A DNA stretch of 64,000 nt from Magnetovibrio sp. (GCF_036568125.1 NZ_DATCTF010000019.1:1-64000), one strand, 5' to 3'. Shown: positions 7,517-16,700, numbered from the stretch's first letter. The notes: generated by a model from the sequence alone, not told the origin. Translations and numbers: made by a program.

Positions 7517-8797
7517 TTGGAACCAACCGGACTCATCGCCCCACAGCCTTGGATGACAGCGCCGGAAACGCGCGCCGTGATGTCCGCCTTTCACGCTGCC
7601 GGTGCCGAAGCGCGTTTCATCGGCGGGTGCGTGCGCGATGCGGTGCTGAAACGCCCAGCCAAAGACATCGACATCGCCACCCCCGAGGAACCGGAACGAG
7701 TCCTGGAAATTCTCGAAGACGCCGACATCCGCGCCATTCCAACCGGCCTAAAACACGGCACCATCACCGCCGTGGTTGGCACCCAACACTTCGAAATCAC
7801 CACCCTACGCGTCGATGTGGAGAATTACGGCCGCCACGCCAAAGTCGCGTTCACCGACGATTGGACCCAAGACGCGGCACGGCGCGACTTCACCATCAAC
7901 GCCATGTCCTGCGACGAGCACGGCAACGTCTACGATCCATATGAAGGTCTGGAGCACCTGGGTAACGGCTGGGTGCGCTTCGTCGGCGAAGCCGAACAGC
8001 GCATCAACGAAGACGTCTTGCGGTTGCTGCGGTTTTTTCGATTTTATGCCCAATACGGCAAACCGCCGATCAATCTTGCGGCGTTGCGTGCGTGCCGCAA
8101 GCTGGCCTACCGCCTGCCGGAACTGTCCGGTGAACGCGTGCGCGGCGAACTCTTTCGCATCCTCATGGCGCCCAATCCCGCCGACACCATCACCTTGATG
8201 CGCGGTGAAAAGGTTTTGCCTTTCATTTTGCCCGAGGCCGGAGACGTCGGCCGGCTGCGCATGCTGGCGTGGCTTTTGGAACGCGCGGTGAAATTCGACG
8301 ACATCGACGTCGATCCGGTTCGCCGACTGGCCGCGCTTGTCAAACCTGAACTGACACCGGACGAGCTTGTCGCTCTCAGTGAGCGTTTGAAATTTTCCAA
8401 CCGTGAACGCAAGCATCTCATCGCCATATGTGCGCCCACCCCCATCATCCATGTCGACATGAGCGACAAAGACGTGCGTCTAGCCTGTGCCAAGGTTGGC
8501 GCAAACATAGTCGTCGATCGCGCGTTGCTCAGTTGGTCGGGGGAATTGGCCTTGGAAGCTCACCTTCCGCCTGCGCGGACGGAAAGCTGGCGACGCCTGA
8601 TTGAAACCGCACGCGACAGCCATTTGCCTGCCTTCCCGTTGAAAGGCCGCGATGTCCTGGACAGGGGCGTCGCCCATGGTCCGGATGTTGGACGCTTGCT
8701 CAAGCAAGTCGAAGCGTGGTGGCGGGAACGCGACTTCCGTCCCGACCGCACGGCCTGTCTGAACAAACTGAGCGAATTGCTCGAACCCCACCCGTAA
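7517..8797 (+). CDS. cca: CCA tRNA nucleotidyltransferase
   Basis: This class II enzyme adds CCA to tRNA 3' ends. It shows the GGCVRD loop (36-41), the metal-binding DID pair (50-52), the RRDFTINAM motif and the tRNA-binding helical C-terminal half. A TTG start at 7517 (AAAGG 8 bases upstream, product 426 residues) gives the N-terminus usual for alphaproteobacterial members; the first ATG (7553) would remove 12 residues and has no ribosome site. Last gene of the DUF1285-nudL-DUF6111-cca unit, followed by a terminator. Confidence 0.92.
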   Translation: MEPTGLIAPQPWMTAPETRAVMSAFHAAGAEARFIGGCVRDAVLKRPAKDIDIATPEEPERVLEILEDADIRAIPTGLKHGTITAVVGTQHFEITTLRVDVENYGRHAKVAFTDDWTQDAARRDFTINAMSCDEHGNVYDPYEGLEHLGNGWVRFVGEAEQRINEDVLRLLRFFRFYAQYGKPPINLAALRACRKLAYRLPELSGERVRGELFRILMAPNPADTITLMRGEKVLPFILPEAGDVGRLRMLAWLLERAVKFDDIDVDPVRRLAALVKPELTPDELVALSERLKFSNRERKHLIAICAPTPIIHVDMSDKDVRLACAKVGANIVVDRALLSWSGELALEAHLPPARTESWRRLIETARDSHLPAFPLKGRDVLDRGVAHGPDVGRLLKQVEAWWRERDFRPDRTACLNKLSELLEPHP

Positions 8798-8881
8798 GGG
8801 CCGGTTTCCGTTCCCGCCGTTCTCGCAAACTTGCCCACCGAGCCACCCGCCGGGGCACAGAGCACGTTTTCCGATTTTTCC

Positions 8882-8909
8882 AAAACCACACCTCAAGGGT
8901 GGTGTTTTT
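8882..8909 (+). terminator. Intrinsic terminator after cca
   Basis: A stem CCAC-CC with GG-GTGG (one bulged A, loop TCAA), flanked by an A-run, is followed by GTTTTT. It ends the cca operon 85 bases after the stop codon. Confidence 0.65.
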
Positions 8910-8910
8910 A

Positions 8911-8932
8911 GCAGTTGCAGCATTTTTTGGCG
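8911..8932 (+). repeat. 22-base direct repeat, copy 1
   Basis: Matches the copy at 9045-9066 in 19 of 22 positions; the shared core is GCAGTyGCAGCATTTT. The copies are 134 bases apart centre to centre in the regulatory gap upstream of the ACIII operon. Possible binding site for a regulator. Confidence 0.55.
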
Positions 8933-9044
8933 TTGAATTTAATCCGTGTATTTACACTCAATCATGCTTCCAGTGGCGGTGTCGAGCCGTTTTTCAGGCA
9001 TCTAAAAACTGCACGCCGAATATAATAAAAATATAATATTTTGT

Positions 9045-9066
9045 GCAGTCGCAGCATTTTATGCCG
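9045..9066 (+). repeat. 22-base direct repeat, copy 2
   Basis: Second copy of the repeat at 8911-8932 (19/22 identical). It overlaps the right arm of the CTGCAC/GTGCAG inverted pair around the A/T-rich loop at 9015-9042. Confidence 0.55.
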
Positions 9067-9296
9067 CCTTTTTGGGTAGCACCAACCCCCACGACCTTGT
9101 AGTAGCGCAACATGTACTTTTTATTGTATTTATAATTACTGATTATTATTTAAATGAGATCTAACTAATACATGGATAATACTAATATTACTTAGTTGTA
9201 ATATTAAGGCATTCTAATGTGACTTGCCCGCACGACACACCCGATTGGGCCCGGTTGGGTATGTTTGCACCATGAAGCAAGAGGGAGCGAAAGCCT

Positions 9297-9950
9297 ATGT
9301 CACCAGACCGCCGAAAGCGCAGCCCCTTCCCTTGGATCCGCACCATCATGGCGGTCGGCGTGGTCGGCGCATTGATCGTGCTGGGTGGGCAGATGCTGGA
9401 ACATGAACGTCGTGGCGGCGAAAGCCCCATGACCGAAAGCGGACCGCGGGTGCCGAACGCGGTTTTCCCCACCGACACCTTCGCCGGTAAGGACATCGCC
9501 CAACCGATCAACTATTCGCATAAGCTGCATGCGGGCGACTTGGGCATCAATTGTCTGTACTGCCACACCTACGCCCGCCGCTCCAAAGTCGCAGGCATCC
9601 CCCCGACCTCAAAGTGCATGGGTTGTCACACCGCCGTCGCAACGGCGGATGATAAGCCGGAAATCGCCAAGCTGTCCGCCATGTGGGAAAGCGGCCAAAG
9701 CCCGGCGTGGAACAAGGTCAACGACATGCCGGACTTCGTGCACTTCAGCCACGAACGCCACCTACAAAAATTCCTGTTCGACAACCCCGACATGAACATC
9801 CAGGACTCCCGCGAAGTCTGCGCCATGTGCCACGGCGATATGGTCGAGGTCGGCGTGGCGAAGAAGATGCGCCCATTGACCATGGGATTTTGCAATACCT
9901 GTCACGAAAACAACGATGGCCCGGCGGATTGCACCCGCTGCCACAAGTAA
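9297..9950 (+). CDS. actA: Alternative Complex III subunit ActA, pentaheme cytochrome c
   Basis: The 217-residue protein has an uncleaved N-terminal anchor (about 13-33) and five CxxCH motifs at 86-90, 107-111, 175-179, 199-203 and 212-216, with extra His residues for bis-His ligation (NYSHKLHAG, HFSHERH). This is the ActA pattern. ActA passes electrons from the iron-sulfur subunit toward the monoheme ActE and an external acceptor. GAGGGAG nine bases before the ATG is a strong ribosome site. First gene of a seven-gene operon with gaps of 16 bases or less. Confidence 0.95.
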   Translation: MSPDRRKRSPFPWIRTIMAVGVVGALIVLGGQMLEHERRGGESPMTESGPRVPNAVFPTDTFAGKDIAQPINYSHKLHAGDLGINCLYCHTYARRSKVAGIPPTSKCMGCHTAVATADDKPEIAKLSAMWESGQSPAWNKVNDMPDFVHFSHERHLQKFLFDNPDMNIQDSREVCAMCHGDMVEVGVAKKMRPLTMGFCNTCHENNDGPADCTRCHK

Positions 9951-9966
9951 GGAAAGGTGAGAGATC

Positions 9967-12126
9967 ATGCCGACAAAAATTGATCGCAGAAGCTTCCTGA
10001 AAGTGCTCGGCCTCGGCGGTGCGGGCGCAGCGCTAGCGGGATGCGACCGCCCCTCGTACGCCACATTGGAAGAAGGCGAAGAACAGGTCTTTTCCTATCT
10101 CGCCCCCGAAGAATACGTGGTCCCCGGTATCGGCGTTTGGTACGCGTCGACCTGCCTGCAATGCCCCGCCGGATGCGGTGTGCACGGCCGCGTGCGCGAA
10201 GGCCGCGCGCTTAAACTCGAAGGCAATCCGGACACCGCTCTAAACAAGGGTAAGCTCTGTCAAATGGGCCAAGCCGCCCTGCAAACCCATTACAATCCCG
10301 ATCGCATCACTAAGCCACGCATCGGCGACCAAGAGGTTACCTGGCCCGAAGCCCTGGCCCATATTCAAAGCAAAAGCGGCGGCGCGACGGCGTGGCTGAC
10401 CGGCGCAATCAGCGGCCATCAGGCGGTCTTGCTCGACACCCACCTGCACGCCCGCGACGGCGGTGGAAAGCACTACGCCGTCGAAACCGTCAACGCCCAA
10501 GCCTGGCAAGCGGCATGCGCCGACACCATCGGCGACGCCCGGCCCGAGCTGCACATCGACAAAGCCAATTCGGTTTTGTCGTTCGGCGCGGACTTCTTAG
10601 GCACATGGATATCGCCGGTCAAGTTCATGGCCGATTACGGCGCCTTTCGCTCAGCGCCGCGCGGCGTTCTGACCGTGATCGAACCCGCCATGACCTTAAG
10701 CGGCGCAAACGCCGACCATTGGGTCGCGGCACGGCCGGGATCGGAAGCCGCCGTCGCATTGGGCGTAGCCTATACACTTGCCAGTGAATACGGCGTCTCT
10801 ACGTCCGCTTTGCCATCCGGCGCGGCGGACGCCATCGCCAACATGACACCGGACCGCGTCATGGAGCTTTCCGGCGTCGAAGCCCAAACGCTTTCGAAAA
10901 TCGCCGCCACGTTGATGAGCAACAGCCCATCCTTGGTGATCGGCGACGGCCGCTATGAAACGGCCGCCGCAGCAATGGCGTTGAATATGATGCTCGGCAA
11001 CATTGGCGCAACCATCACCCCCGGCGTGGACCTGGTCCCAGCGGACCTCGCGATGCGCAACGGCTCGACCAAAGCCTTGGCCGACTTCGCCGCCGATGCG
11101 CTGGCCGGGCGCATTGACAGCGTTTTCATCACCGGGGCAAACCCAGCGTTCACCGCTTCTGGCGGCCTGAAAATCAAAGACGCGTTGGCGAACATCCCGC
11201 TCAAAATTGGGGTTTCGATGTTCGAAGACGAAACCACGCAACTTTGCGACGTGGTGTTGCCGCTGGCCTCGCCGCTGGAAGATTGGGGCACTCATGTCCC
11301 CAGCAGCGGTGCGGGACGTGGCGAGATTCATGTGCAACAGCCATTGATGGAAAAGCTGCATCCCGAGACCTTGGGTCTTGGCGACATCTTGCTCGGCCTG
11401 GCGCAAGACGCGGGCGCGGATGGCCTTGCGGATTTCGAAGATTATTACGGTTATCTGCGCACCGCCGTCAGCGCGCTGATCGGCACCGACCAGGAAACCG
11501 CATGGCAGGCCGTTTTGCAGGCCGGTAAAGTTCAAGCCCCGTCCGGTGAGCGCGCGTTCACCGCCAACGGCGCCTTGAATATTCAGATCGCCGACACCCA
11601 AGCGCCAAGCGCCGGGCAACTGACGCTGATCACCACCGCGCGACAAGGCCTGTACGACGGCCGCCACGCCAACCTACCGTGGCTGCAGGAAGCACCCGAT
11701 CAGATTTCCAAGGCGGTGTGGGACAGTTGGGCAGAGATCCATCCCAAAACCGCCGCCGGTTTGGGATTGAAGGATGGAGATTACATCACCATCACCTCGT
11801 CCGCCGGGGCCATCACCACCCGGGTGTTTTTATATAAGGGCGTCCATCCCGACGCCATCGCCGTGCCGATGGGACGCGGCCACACACATTATGGCCGCTA
11901 CGCCACCGGGATCGGCGTCAATCCTTTGAGCGTTCTGGACGGAACTCAGGATGTCCGCACCGGCGAGTTCCTCGCCACCGCATCCGTACGCGTCCAAGCC
12001 ACCGGCGACAATCGTCATCTGGTGCGCTTGATGGACGTCGATCAACAATATGGGCGCAAGCTCGCGGTAACCATTTCCGCAGATCAGCATCGCCGCAACC
12101 AGACCAACAACCAGGGGAGTGCCTGA
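9967..12126 (+). CDS. ACIII subunit ActB1, molybdopterin-oxidoreductase-like protein
   Basis: A 719-residue relative of molybdopterin oxidoreductases with a twin-arginine signal (DRRSFLKVLG, 6-15) and a lipobox-like LAGC (Cys26). In ACIII this domain is structural and carries no molybdenum. A complete Cys motif, Cys63-x2-Cys66-x3-Cys70-x27-Cys98, is kept, which in true oxidoreductases binds a [4Fe-4S] cluster. In Rhodothermus and Flavobacterium ActB is one long fusion; here the iron-sulfur half is a separate gene starting two bases later. The folded protein is exported by Tat, probably in complex with ActB2, which has no signal of its own. Confidence 0.92.
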   Translation: MPTKIDRRSFLKVLGLGGAGAALAGCDRPSYATLEEGEEQVFSYLAPEEYVVPGIGVWYASTCLQCPAGCGVHGRVREGRALKLEGNPDTALNKGKLCQMGQAALQTHYNPDRITKPRIGDQEVTWPEALAHIQSKSGGATAWLTGAISGHQAVLLDTHLHARDGGGKHYAVETVNAQAWQAACADTIGDARPELHIDKANSVLSFGADFLGTWISPVKFMADYGAFRSAPRGVLTVIEPAMTLSGANADHWVAARPGSEAAVALGVAYTLASEYGVSTSALPSGAADAIANMTPDRVMELSGVEAQTLSKIAATLMSNSPSLVIGDGRYETAAAAMALNMMLGNIGATITPGVDLVPADLAMRNGSTKALADFAADALAGRIDSVFITGANPAFTASGGLKIKDALANIPLKIGVSMFEDETTQLCDVVLPLASPLEDWGTHVPSSGAGRGEIHVQQPLMEKLHPETLGLGDILLGLAQDAGADGLADFEDYYGYLRTAVSALIGTDQETAWQAVLQAGKVQAPSGERAFTANGALNIQIADTQAPSAGQLTLITTARQGLYDGRHANLPWLQEAPDQISKAVWDSWAEIHPKTAAGLGLKDGDYITITSSAGAITTRVFLYKGVHPDAIAVPMGRGHTHYGRYATGIGVNPLSVLDGTQDVRTGEFLATASVRVQATGDNRHLVRLMDVDQQYGRKLAVTISADQHRRNQTNNQGSA

Positions 12127-12128
12127 TC

Positions 12129-12989
12129 ATGCCATCGCTTCTGGGAAACATCTTCAAAGGCTGGACCGACTATTCCAAAGGCGTCGAGGAAGGCGGTCAC
12201 CACGAATACGAACACATGTACGCCATGGTCATCGACCTGGACCTGTGCACCGGCTGCAACGCGTGTTCGACGGCGTGCTATGCGGAAAACAATCTTGCCG
12301 TGGTCGGTGAAGATAAATTCGGCGCGCGCCAAGCGATGCACTGGATGCGGATTGAGCGTTATTTTGACGAACCCGACCTCGACAAAACAGAGGCCACAAC
12401 CGACGCAGACACCCAATCGCGGGGCGCGTCGTTCCTGCCGATGATGTGCCAGCATTGCAACGCTGCGCCGTGCGAGCCGGTGTGTCCGGTGGGCGCCACC
12501 TATCACACGGTCGATGGTCTCAACGCTCAGGTCTACAACCGTTGTATCGGTTCGCGGTACTGCGCCAACAACTGTCCGTTCCGGGTACGATATTTCAATT
12601 TCTACGACAATGCTGAAAGCTGGCCCGCGCCGATGGACCAACAACTCAATCCCGACCTGTCGGTACGTTCGAAAGGCGTGATGGAAAAATGTTCCATGTG
12701 CTTGCAGCGCACCCGCGCGGCGCGCGACACCGCCAAGCGCGAAGGACGTGAGCTCAAAGACGGCGACATCCAGACCGCCTGTCAGCAGACCTGTCCGACC
12801 TCCGCCATCTTGTTCGGCGACTTGCTGGATGAAGACAGCGCCATCTCCAAGGTGTGGAAAAATCACCAAGTCAAATTGGGCACCTACAAACAAGACAAAG
12901 AGAACCCTGAGCTGCGCGGTTATCGCATTTTCGAAGAGCTCAACGTCGACACCAAGGTTCTCTATCTCGAACGCGTCAGGGAGGTCTAA
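12129..12989 (+). CDS. ACIII subunit ActB2, four-cluster ferredoxin-like protein
   Basis: The 286-residue protein has four Cys groups: 40/43/46/50, 107/110/115/119, 139/145/149 and 188/191/218/222. The third group reads CIGSRYCANNC with Ser142 where a [4Fe-4S] site would have Cys, so it should be the [3Fe-4S] cluster. This equals the 3 x [4Fe-4S] + 1 x [3Fe-4S] content known for ActB. It takes electrons from quinol oxidised at ActC and hands them to the hemes of ActA. It has no export signal and probably travels with the Tat-exported ActB1. Confidence 0.93.
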   Translation: MPSLLGNIFKGWTDYSKGVEEGGHHEYEHMYAMVIDLDLCTGCNACSTACYAENNLAVVGEDKFGARQAMHWMRIERYFDEPDLDKTEATTDADTQSRGASFLPMMCQHCNAAPCEPVCPVGATYHTVDGLNAQVYNRCIGSRYCANNCPFRVRYFNFYDNAESWPAPMDQQLNPDLSVRSKGVMEKCSMCLQRTRAARDTAKREGRELKDGDIQTACQQTCPTSAILFGDLLDEDSAISKVWKNHQVKLGTYKQDKENPELRGYRIFEELNVDTKVLYLERVREV

Positions 12990-12992
12990 GGA

Positions 12993-14459
12993 ATGTCCGC
13001 ACAACAAAGCCTCGCTCACAAGCACCTGACCCAAGAGCAAACAAAAGACATCGATGAAAACATCGAATGGGCGAAGATCAACGCCGACGTCTTGCGCTCG
13101 ATGGAAAATCCGCGCCGCGGCTATTGGGTCGCGATGTTCATATCAGTCGCGTTGTTCAGCGTGATGATCTACGCCGAGGTCCACCAATACATGTTCGGTA
13201 TGGGTGACGCCGCGCTCAACACCTCGCACATGTGGGATCTGTATATCTCGACCTTCGTGTTTTGGATCGGCATGAGCCACTCGGGCACTTTGCTGTCGGC
13301 GATCTTGCATCTGGTTCACGCCGATTGGCGCAAGCCGATCTACCGTTTCGCCGAAGCCATGACCACGTTTTCGTTGCTGACGGCGGGCATCTTTCCGGTC
13401 ATCCATTTGGGCCGGGTGTGGAACTTCTATTGGGTGATGCCCTACATGTCCGATCGCGGATTGTGGCCAAACTTCCGCTCGCCGCTGATTTGGGACGCCT
13501 TCGCCATCACGGCCTATCTGACCAGTTCGGTGCTATTTTTGTACATCGGCATGATCCCCGATCTGGCGATTTGCCGCGACAACGCCAAGGGCTGGCGTAA
13601 AAAGCTCTATACCTGGCTGTCGCTTGGCTGGCGTGGCGATGATGCGCAATGGCGCAACTTCCGCTTCACTTATTTGATGATCGCGTGCCTACTGATCCCG
13701 TTGGCGGTGTCGGTGCATTCGATCGTGTCGATGGACTTTTCCATGTCGATCATGCCCGGCTGGCACGTTACCACATTCCCACCCTACTTCGTCGCGGGCG
13801 CGCTGTATTCGGGCTGTGCGGCGATCATCACGCTGTTCATCTTGTTGCGCTACTTCTTCAAGTTCGAACACTTCATGACCTTCCCGATCCTCGACAAGGT
13901 CTGCAAACTGACCTTCGTCATCGCCATGGTGTGGACGTACTTGAACTTGGTCGAATTCGCATCCGTCTGGTACGGCCACGACATTCCTTCCAAGGAAGTT
14001 TTGATCGCCAAGGCCACCGGCCCGTATTCGCCGTTCTTCTGGGGCATGATGGTGTTCGGCTCGGTGTTGCCGTTCGCGCTGCTCAGCCAGTGGGTCCGGC
14101 GCAACATGTATGTGCTGTTCTTCGTCTCGGTGTTTCTCAACGTCGGCATGTGGTTGGAACGGTGGATGATCGTCACGCCGACCCTGTCGATGGGCTATCA
14201 CCCGCAAGCGTTCAACATCATGTGGCCGGGCTGGGTCGAATGGGCCATGGTCGGCGGCAGCTTCGGCTGGTTCGGCATGCTGTTTTTGGTGTTCGTCAAA
14301 GTGTTCCCGTCGGTGTCCATGTATGAAGTCAAGGAGATGGTCTATCACCGCAAACGCACCGTCTATGAAGACGTCGACGAAATGATGGAACTTCATTCCG
14401 GCGTGCCGGGCCCCGCGCCGAACGGCGTGCCCGCACCGCAAAGCACGGGAGGGGCATGA
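12993..14459 (+). CDS. actC: ACIII subunit ActC, NrfD/PsrC-like quinol-oxidising membrane protein
   Basis: A 488-residue integral membrane protein with about ten hydrophobic helices, of the NrfD/PsrC superfamily. ActC holds the quinol site next to the [3Fe-4S] cluster and a proposed proton path. Hallmarks are the charged N-terminal segment before helix 1 (NPRRGYW), the SHSGTLLSAILHL helix and the GMWLERWMIV helix. It follows actB2 by three bases, with AGGGAGG overlapping the end of that gene. Confidence 0.95.
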   Translation: MSAQQSLAHKHLTQEQTKDIDENIEWAKINADVLRSMENPRRGYWVAMFISVALFSVMIYAEVHQYMFGMGDAALNTSHMWDLYISTFVFWIGMSHSGTLLSAILHLVHADWRKPIYRFAEAMTTFSLLTAGIFPVIHLGRVWNFYWVMPYMSDRGLWPNFRSPLIWDAFAITAYLTSSVLFLYIGMIPDLAICRDNAKGWRKKLYTWLSLGWRGDDAQWRNFRFTYLMIACLLIPLAVSVHSIVSMDFSMSIMPGWHVTTFPPYFVAGALYSGCAAIITLFILLRYFFKFEHFMTFPILDKVCKLTFVIAMVWTYLNLVEFASVWYGHDIPSKEVLIAKATGPYSPFFWGMMVFGSVLPFALLSQWVRRNMYVLFFVSVFLNVGMWLERWMIVTPTLSMGYHPQAFNIMWPGWVEWAMVGGSFGWFGMLFLVFVKVFPSVSMYEVKEMVYHRKRTVYEDVDEMMELHSGVPGPAPNGVPAPQSTGGA

Positions 14460-14460
14460 C

Positions 14461-15015
14461 ATGGCCAACCATCACAAAACGCTTCGCATCAAAACCAAGC
14501 GCGTACTGGGCCTGTTCGGCGACTTCGACGAAGCCTTCGAGGTAATCGCCGACATCCGCCGCTACAAAGTCCCGGGACTAACCGTCGACGACGTGACCTT
14601 GAAGTCGCCCATCGAACACCCGGAAATCGAAGACGTGTTGGGTGAGCGTCCGAGCAACGTGCCCAAGTTCGCCTTTTGGGGCAGCCTGTTCGGTTTGGTG
14701 TTCGGCTTTTTGTTCCTCGCCAGCGCGCAGGCCAACTTCCTGGCGCAACCCTCGGGCGGCAAGCCGATCATCACCATTCCGTCCAACATCGTGTTGGCCT
14801 ACGAAATGATGATCTTGTTCGGCGTGCTGTCGACATTGGCGGGCTTCATCATCGGCGCCAAGCTGATGCGCCGGCGCCAAGGTCTTTACGACACCGCCAT
14901 CACGGTGGACCAGATCGGCATCGTCATCGAGGTCGCCGACGAGCAGGAGCAACCTTTGAAGGACCTGTTCACCAAACACAACGTCATCGAAGTGCACGAG
15001 GAGTCCATCGCATGA
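14461..15015 (+). CDS. actD: ACIII subunit ActD (DUF3341)
   Basis: A 184-residue protein of the ActD/DUF3341 family: an N-terminal soluble alpha/beta part beginning with a GLFGDFDEAF motif, two membrane helices (about 70-90 and 112-135), and a soluble C-terminus. ActD binds no cofactor and stabilises the complex. It starts one base after actC ends and overlaps actE by four bases (ATGA), showing translational coupling. Confidence 0.93.
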   Translation: MANHHKTLRIKTKRVLGLFGDFDEAFEVIADIRRYKVPGLTVDDVTLKSPIEHPEIEDVLGERPSNVPKFAFWGSLFGLVFGFLFLASAQANFLAQPSGGKPIITIPSNIVLAYEMMILFGVLSTLAGFIIGAKLMRRRQGLYDTAITVDQIGIVIEVADEQEQPLKDLFTKHNVIEVHEESIA

Positions 15016-15617
15016 ACTTGCCCCTTCGCACTTTATATAGTGTCGCCTTCACGTGCGTTGCGGTCGCGTTGAGCACCGCCGACGCCCAGGCATGGCCGTG
15101 GTCCAACGACATGATGAACCAGAGCTCGATCAAGCCCCAAGAAAAGATCACGCCGTTCCCGGCCCGTTCGGTGCCCGTAACCGGCATTCCGTCGGCCGCG
15201 TGGGAAGACCGCGAAGCCACGACTGATTTGAAAAACCCCCATTCACCAACGCCGGGGTCGCTGAAAACCGGCAAGGTTCTGTTCCAGATCTACTGCGCGG
15301 CGTGTCACGGCCTGAGCGGACGGGCGGAAAGCGAAGTCGTCAAACGCGGCATGCCCGCCAACGACCTGACCGACGACTACGTGCAAAGCGAGCTTACGGA
15401 AGGTTGGATATTCGGCACCATCACGTTCGGCAGCGCGGTGATGCCGCCTTATGGGCGGGCCGGCGATCAAAACGACGAAGCCCGCGGGTCCAATGATCTC
15501 AGCGTCGACGAGCGCTGGCACGTCGTCAACTACGTCAAACACCAGCTCCGCGCGGACGCCGTGGCCGCAGGCCCGCTGCCCGAAGACGCCGAAGAACCGA
15601 CCCAAGGGGAGAACTGA
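15012..15617 (+). CDS. actE: ACIII subunit ActE, monoheme cytochrome c
   Basis: A 201-residue secreted cytochrome with signal peptide (cleavage near DAQA) and one heme site CAACH (95-99); Met144 in AVMPPYG is the likely axial ligand. ActE is the peripheral heme subunit thought to deliver electrons from the complex to soluble carriers or an oxidase. The start overlaps the actD stop as ATGA. The C-terminus is acidic and Pro-rich (PLPEDAEEPTQGEN). Confidence 0.92.
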   Translation: MNLPLRTLYSVAFTCVAVALSTADAQAWPWSNDMMNQSSIKPQEKITPFPARSVPVTGIPSAAWEDREATTDLKNPHSPTPGSLKTGKVLFQIYCAACHGLSGRAESEVVKRGMPANDLTDDYVQSELTEGWIFGTITFGSAVMPPYGRAGDQNDEARGSNDLSVDERWHVVNYVKHQLRADAVAAGPLPEDAEEPTQGEN

Positions 15618-15619
15618 TC

Positions 15620-16660
15620 ATGGATGATTTCGGCAGCTGGTCGGTTCTGACCACGAATTTCCTGGTTGTGCTCTATCTGGCCCTGGGTGGCGCGATCTTT
15701 CCGGTGATCTTGCATCTGGCGGGCGCGACCCGCTGGCGCCGCCAAGTGGGCTTTCTCGCCGGAACCTGCACAGCGCTGTTTCCCATCGCGTTCGTGCTGT
15801 TGATCATATTGCTGGCCAACGGCGAAATGACCTTTCCGTGGCTGAAATACGCTCACGAAACGGGCGCGCATTTGGGCGGCTGGCACAATTACCGTTTTTT
15901 GGTCGCACGTGAAGTCATCGGCTTTTTGATCGTCGCCGGGCTCAGCGTCGCGGCGATCCGCTGCCAGTATCTGGCCGAAGCGCAACCCGAGCAACACCGC
16001 CCGGCGCGTTTCAACACCTTGGCGGTGCTGATGCCGTTTGCGTACGTCATCTACGGCACCATGGTGGCGTGGGATTTTGAAATGACCTTGCAGCCGGGCT
16101 GGCATTCGGCCAGTTACGGCGCGTATCAGTTCCAAAGCGCGTTTCATGGCTTCCTCGGATTCTTCGCCATGATGCTGTATTTCCTCGACCGATCGGACCG
16201 CTTGACCCGCCCGTTCGAGCCCAAGATCTTCAACTACATGGCCCAGTTCATCCTCGCCATGAGCATCATGTGGGTCTACTTCTATTACACCCAGTATCTG
16301 GTCATGTGGTACGGGCGTCTGCCCAACGACATGGAACGCTATTGGCGCATGATCGACGAAGGCTACCTGCTCATCGGCGTGGTGTTCTTGATCCTGAAAT
16401 TCGTCATTCCGTTTTGCGTGTTCTTGTTCAAACGCAACCGCCACAATCCGTTCATCATCATGCTGATGGGCTTTAGCGTGATCCTCGGCACGTGGATCGA
16501 ACGCTACGTGTGGATTTCAGGTTCCGTCGCCAGCGACCTCTACCACATCCCGCTGTCCAATGCCTTCGATCTGGCCGTTACGGTCGGAATCATGGGCATC
16601 AGTTGGCTGGCGGTGGCGTGGGCGTTGATGAATTGGTGGCTGATCCGCCACGAAGCCTAA
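15620..16660 (+). CDS. actF: ACIII subunit ActF, NrfD-like membrane protein
   Basis: A 346-residue integral membrane protein with about ten helices, a shorter paralogue of ActC. It shows the family segments GGWHNYRFLVARE, AWDFEMTLQPGWHS, QSAFHGFLG and LGTWIERYVW. In ACIII structures ActF mirrors ActC and may take part in proton translocation, but has no adjacent cluster. It is the last gene of the operon; no oxidase genes follow, unlike in many ACIII clusters. Confidence 0.94.
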   Translation: MDDFGSWSVLTTNFLVVLYLALGGAIFPVILHLAGATRWRRQVGFLAGTCTALFPIAFVLLIILLANGEMTFPWLKYAHETGAHLGGWHNYRFLVAREVIGFLIVAGLSVAAIRCQYLAEAQPEQHRPARFNTLAVLMPFAYVIYGTMVAWDFEMTLQPGWHSASYGAYQFQSAFHGFLGFFAMMLYFLDRSDRLTRPFEPKIFNYMAQFILAMSIMWVYFYYTQYLVMWYGRLPNDMERYWRMIDEGYLLIGVVFLILKFVIPFCVFLFKRNRHNPFIIMLMGFSVILGTWIERYVWISGSVASDLYHIPLSNAFDLAVTVGIMGISWLAVAWALMNWWLIRHEA

Positions 16661-16700
16661 AACCGCAAGTTTGGGGAGCGCCCTGTTTGGGGAGGGCGAG

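Larger units (their letters stand above)
8798..9296. other. 499-base AT-rich intergenic region before the ACIII operon
   Basis: No gene is supported here. The left part holds the cca terminator. From about 8930 to 9240 the GC content falls far below the neighbouring genes, lowest between 9100 and 9220. It contains two copies of a 22-base repeat (8911 and 9045) and an inverted pair CTGCAC (9009-9014) / GTGCAG (9043-9048) around an almost pure A/T loop. It must contain the actA promoter, but no convincing -35/-10 pair could be picked by eye. Confidence 0.7.

Noticed and set aside
9967-12126. Reading ActB1 as an active molybdoenzyme such as formate dehydrogenase or polysulfide reductase
   Set aside because: The seven-gene context with ActA, C, D, E, F defines ACIII, in which this domain carries no molybdenum. 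The retained Cys motif is reported separately as a question.
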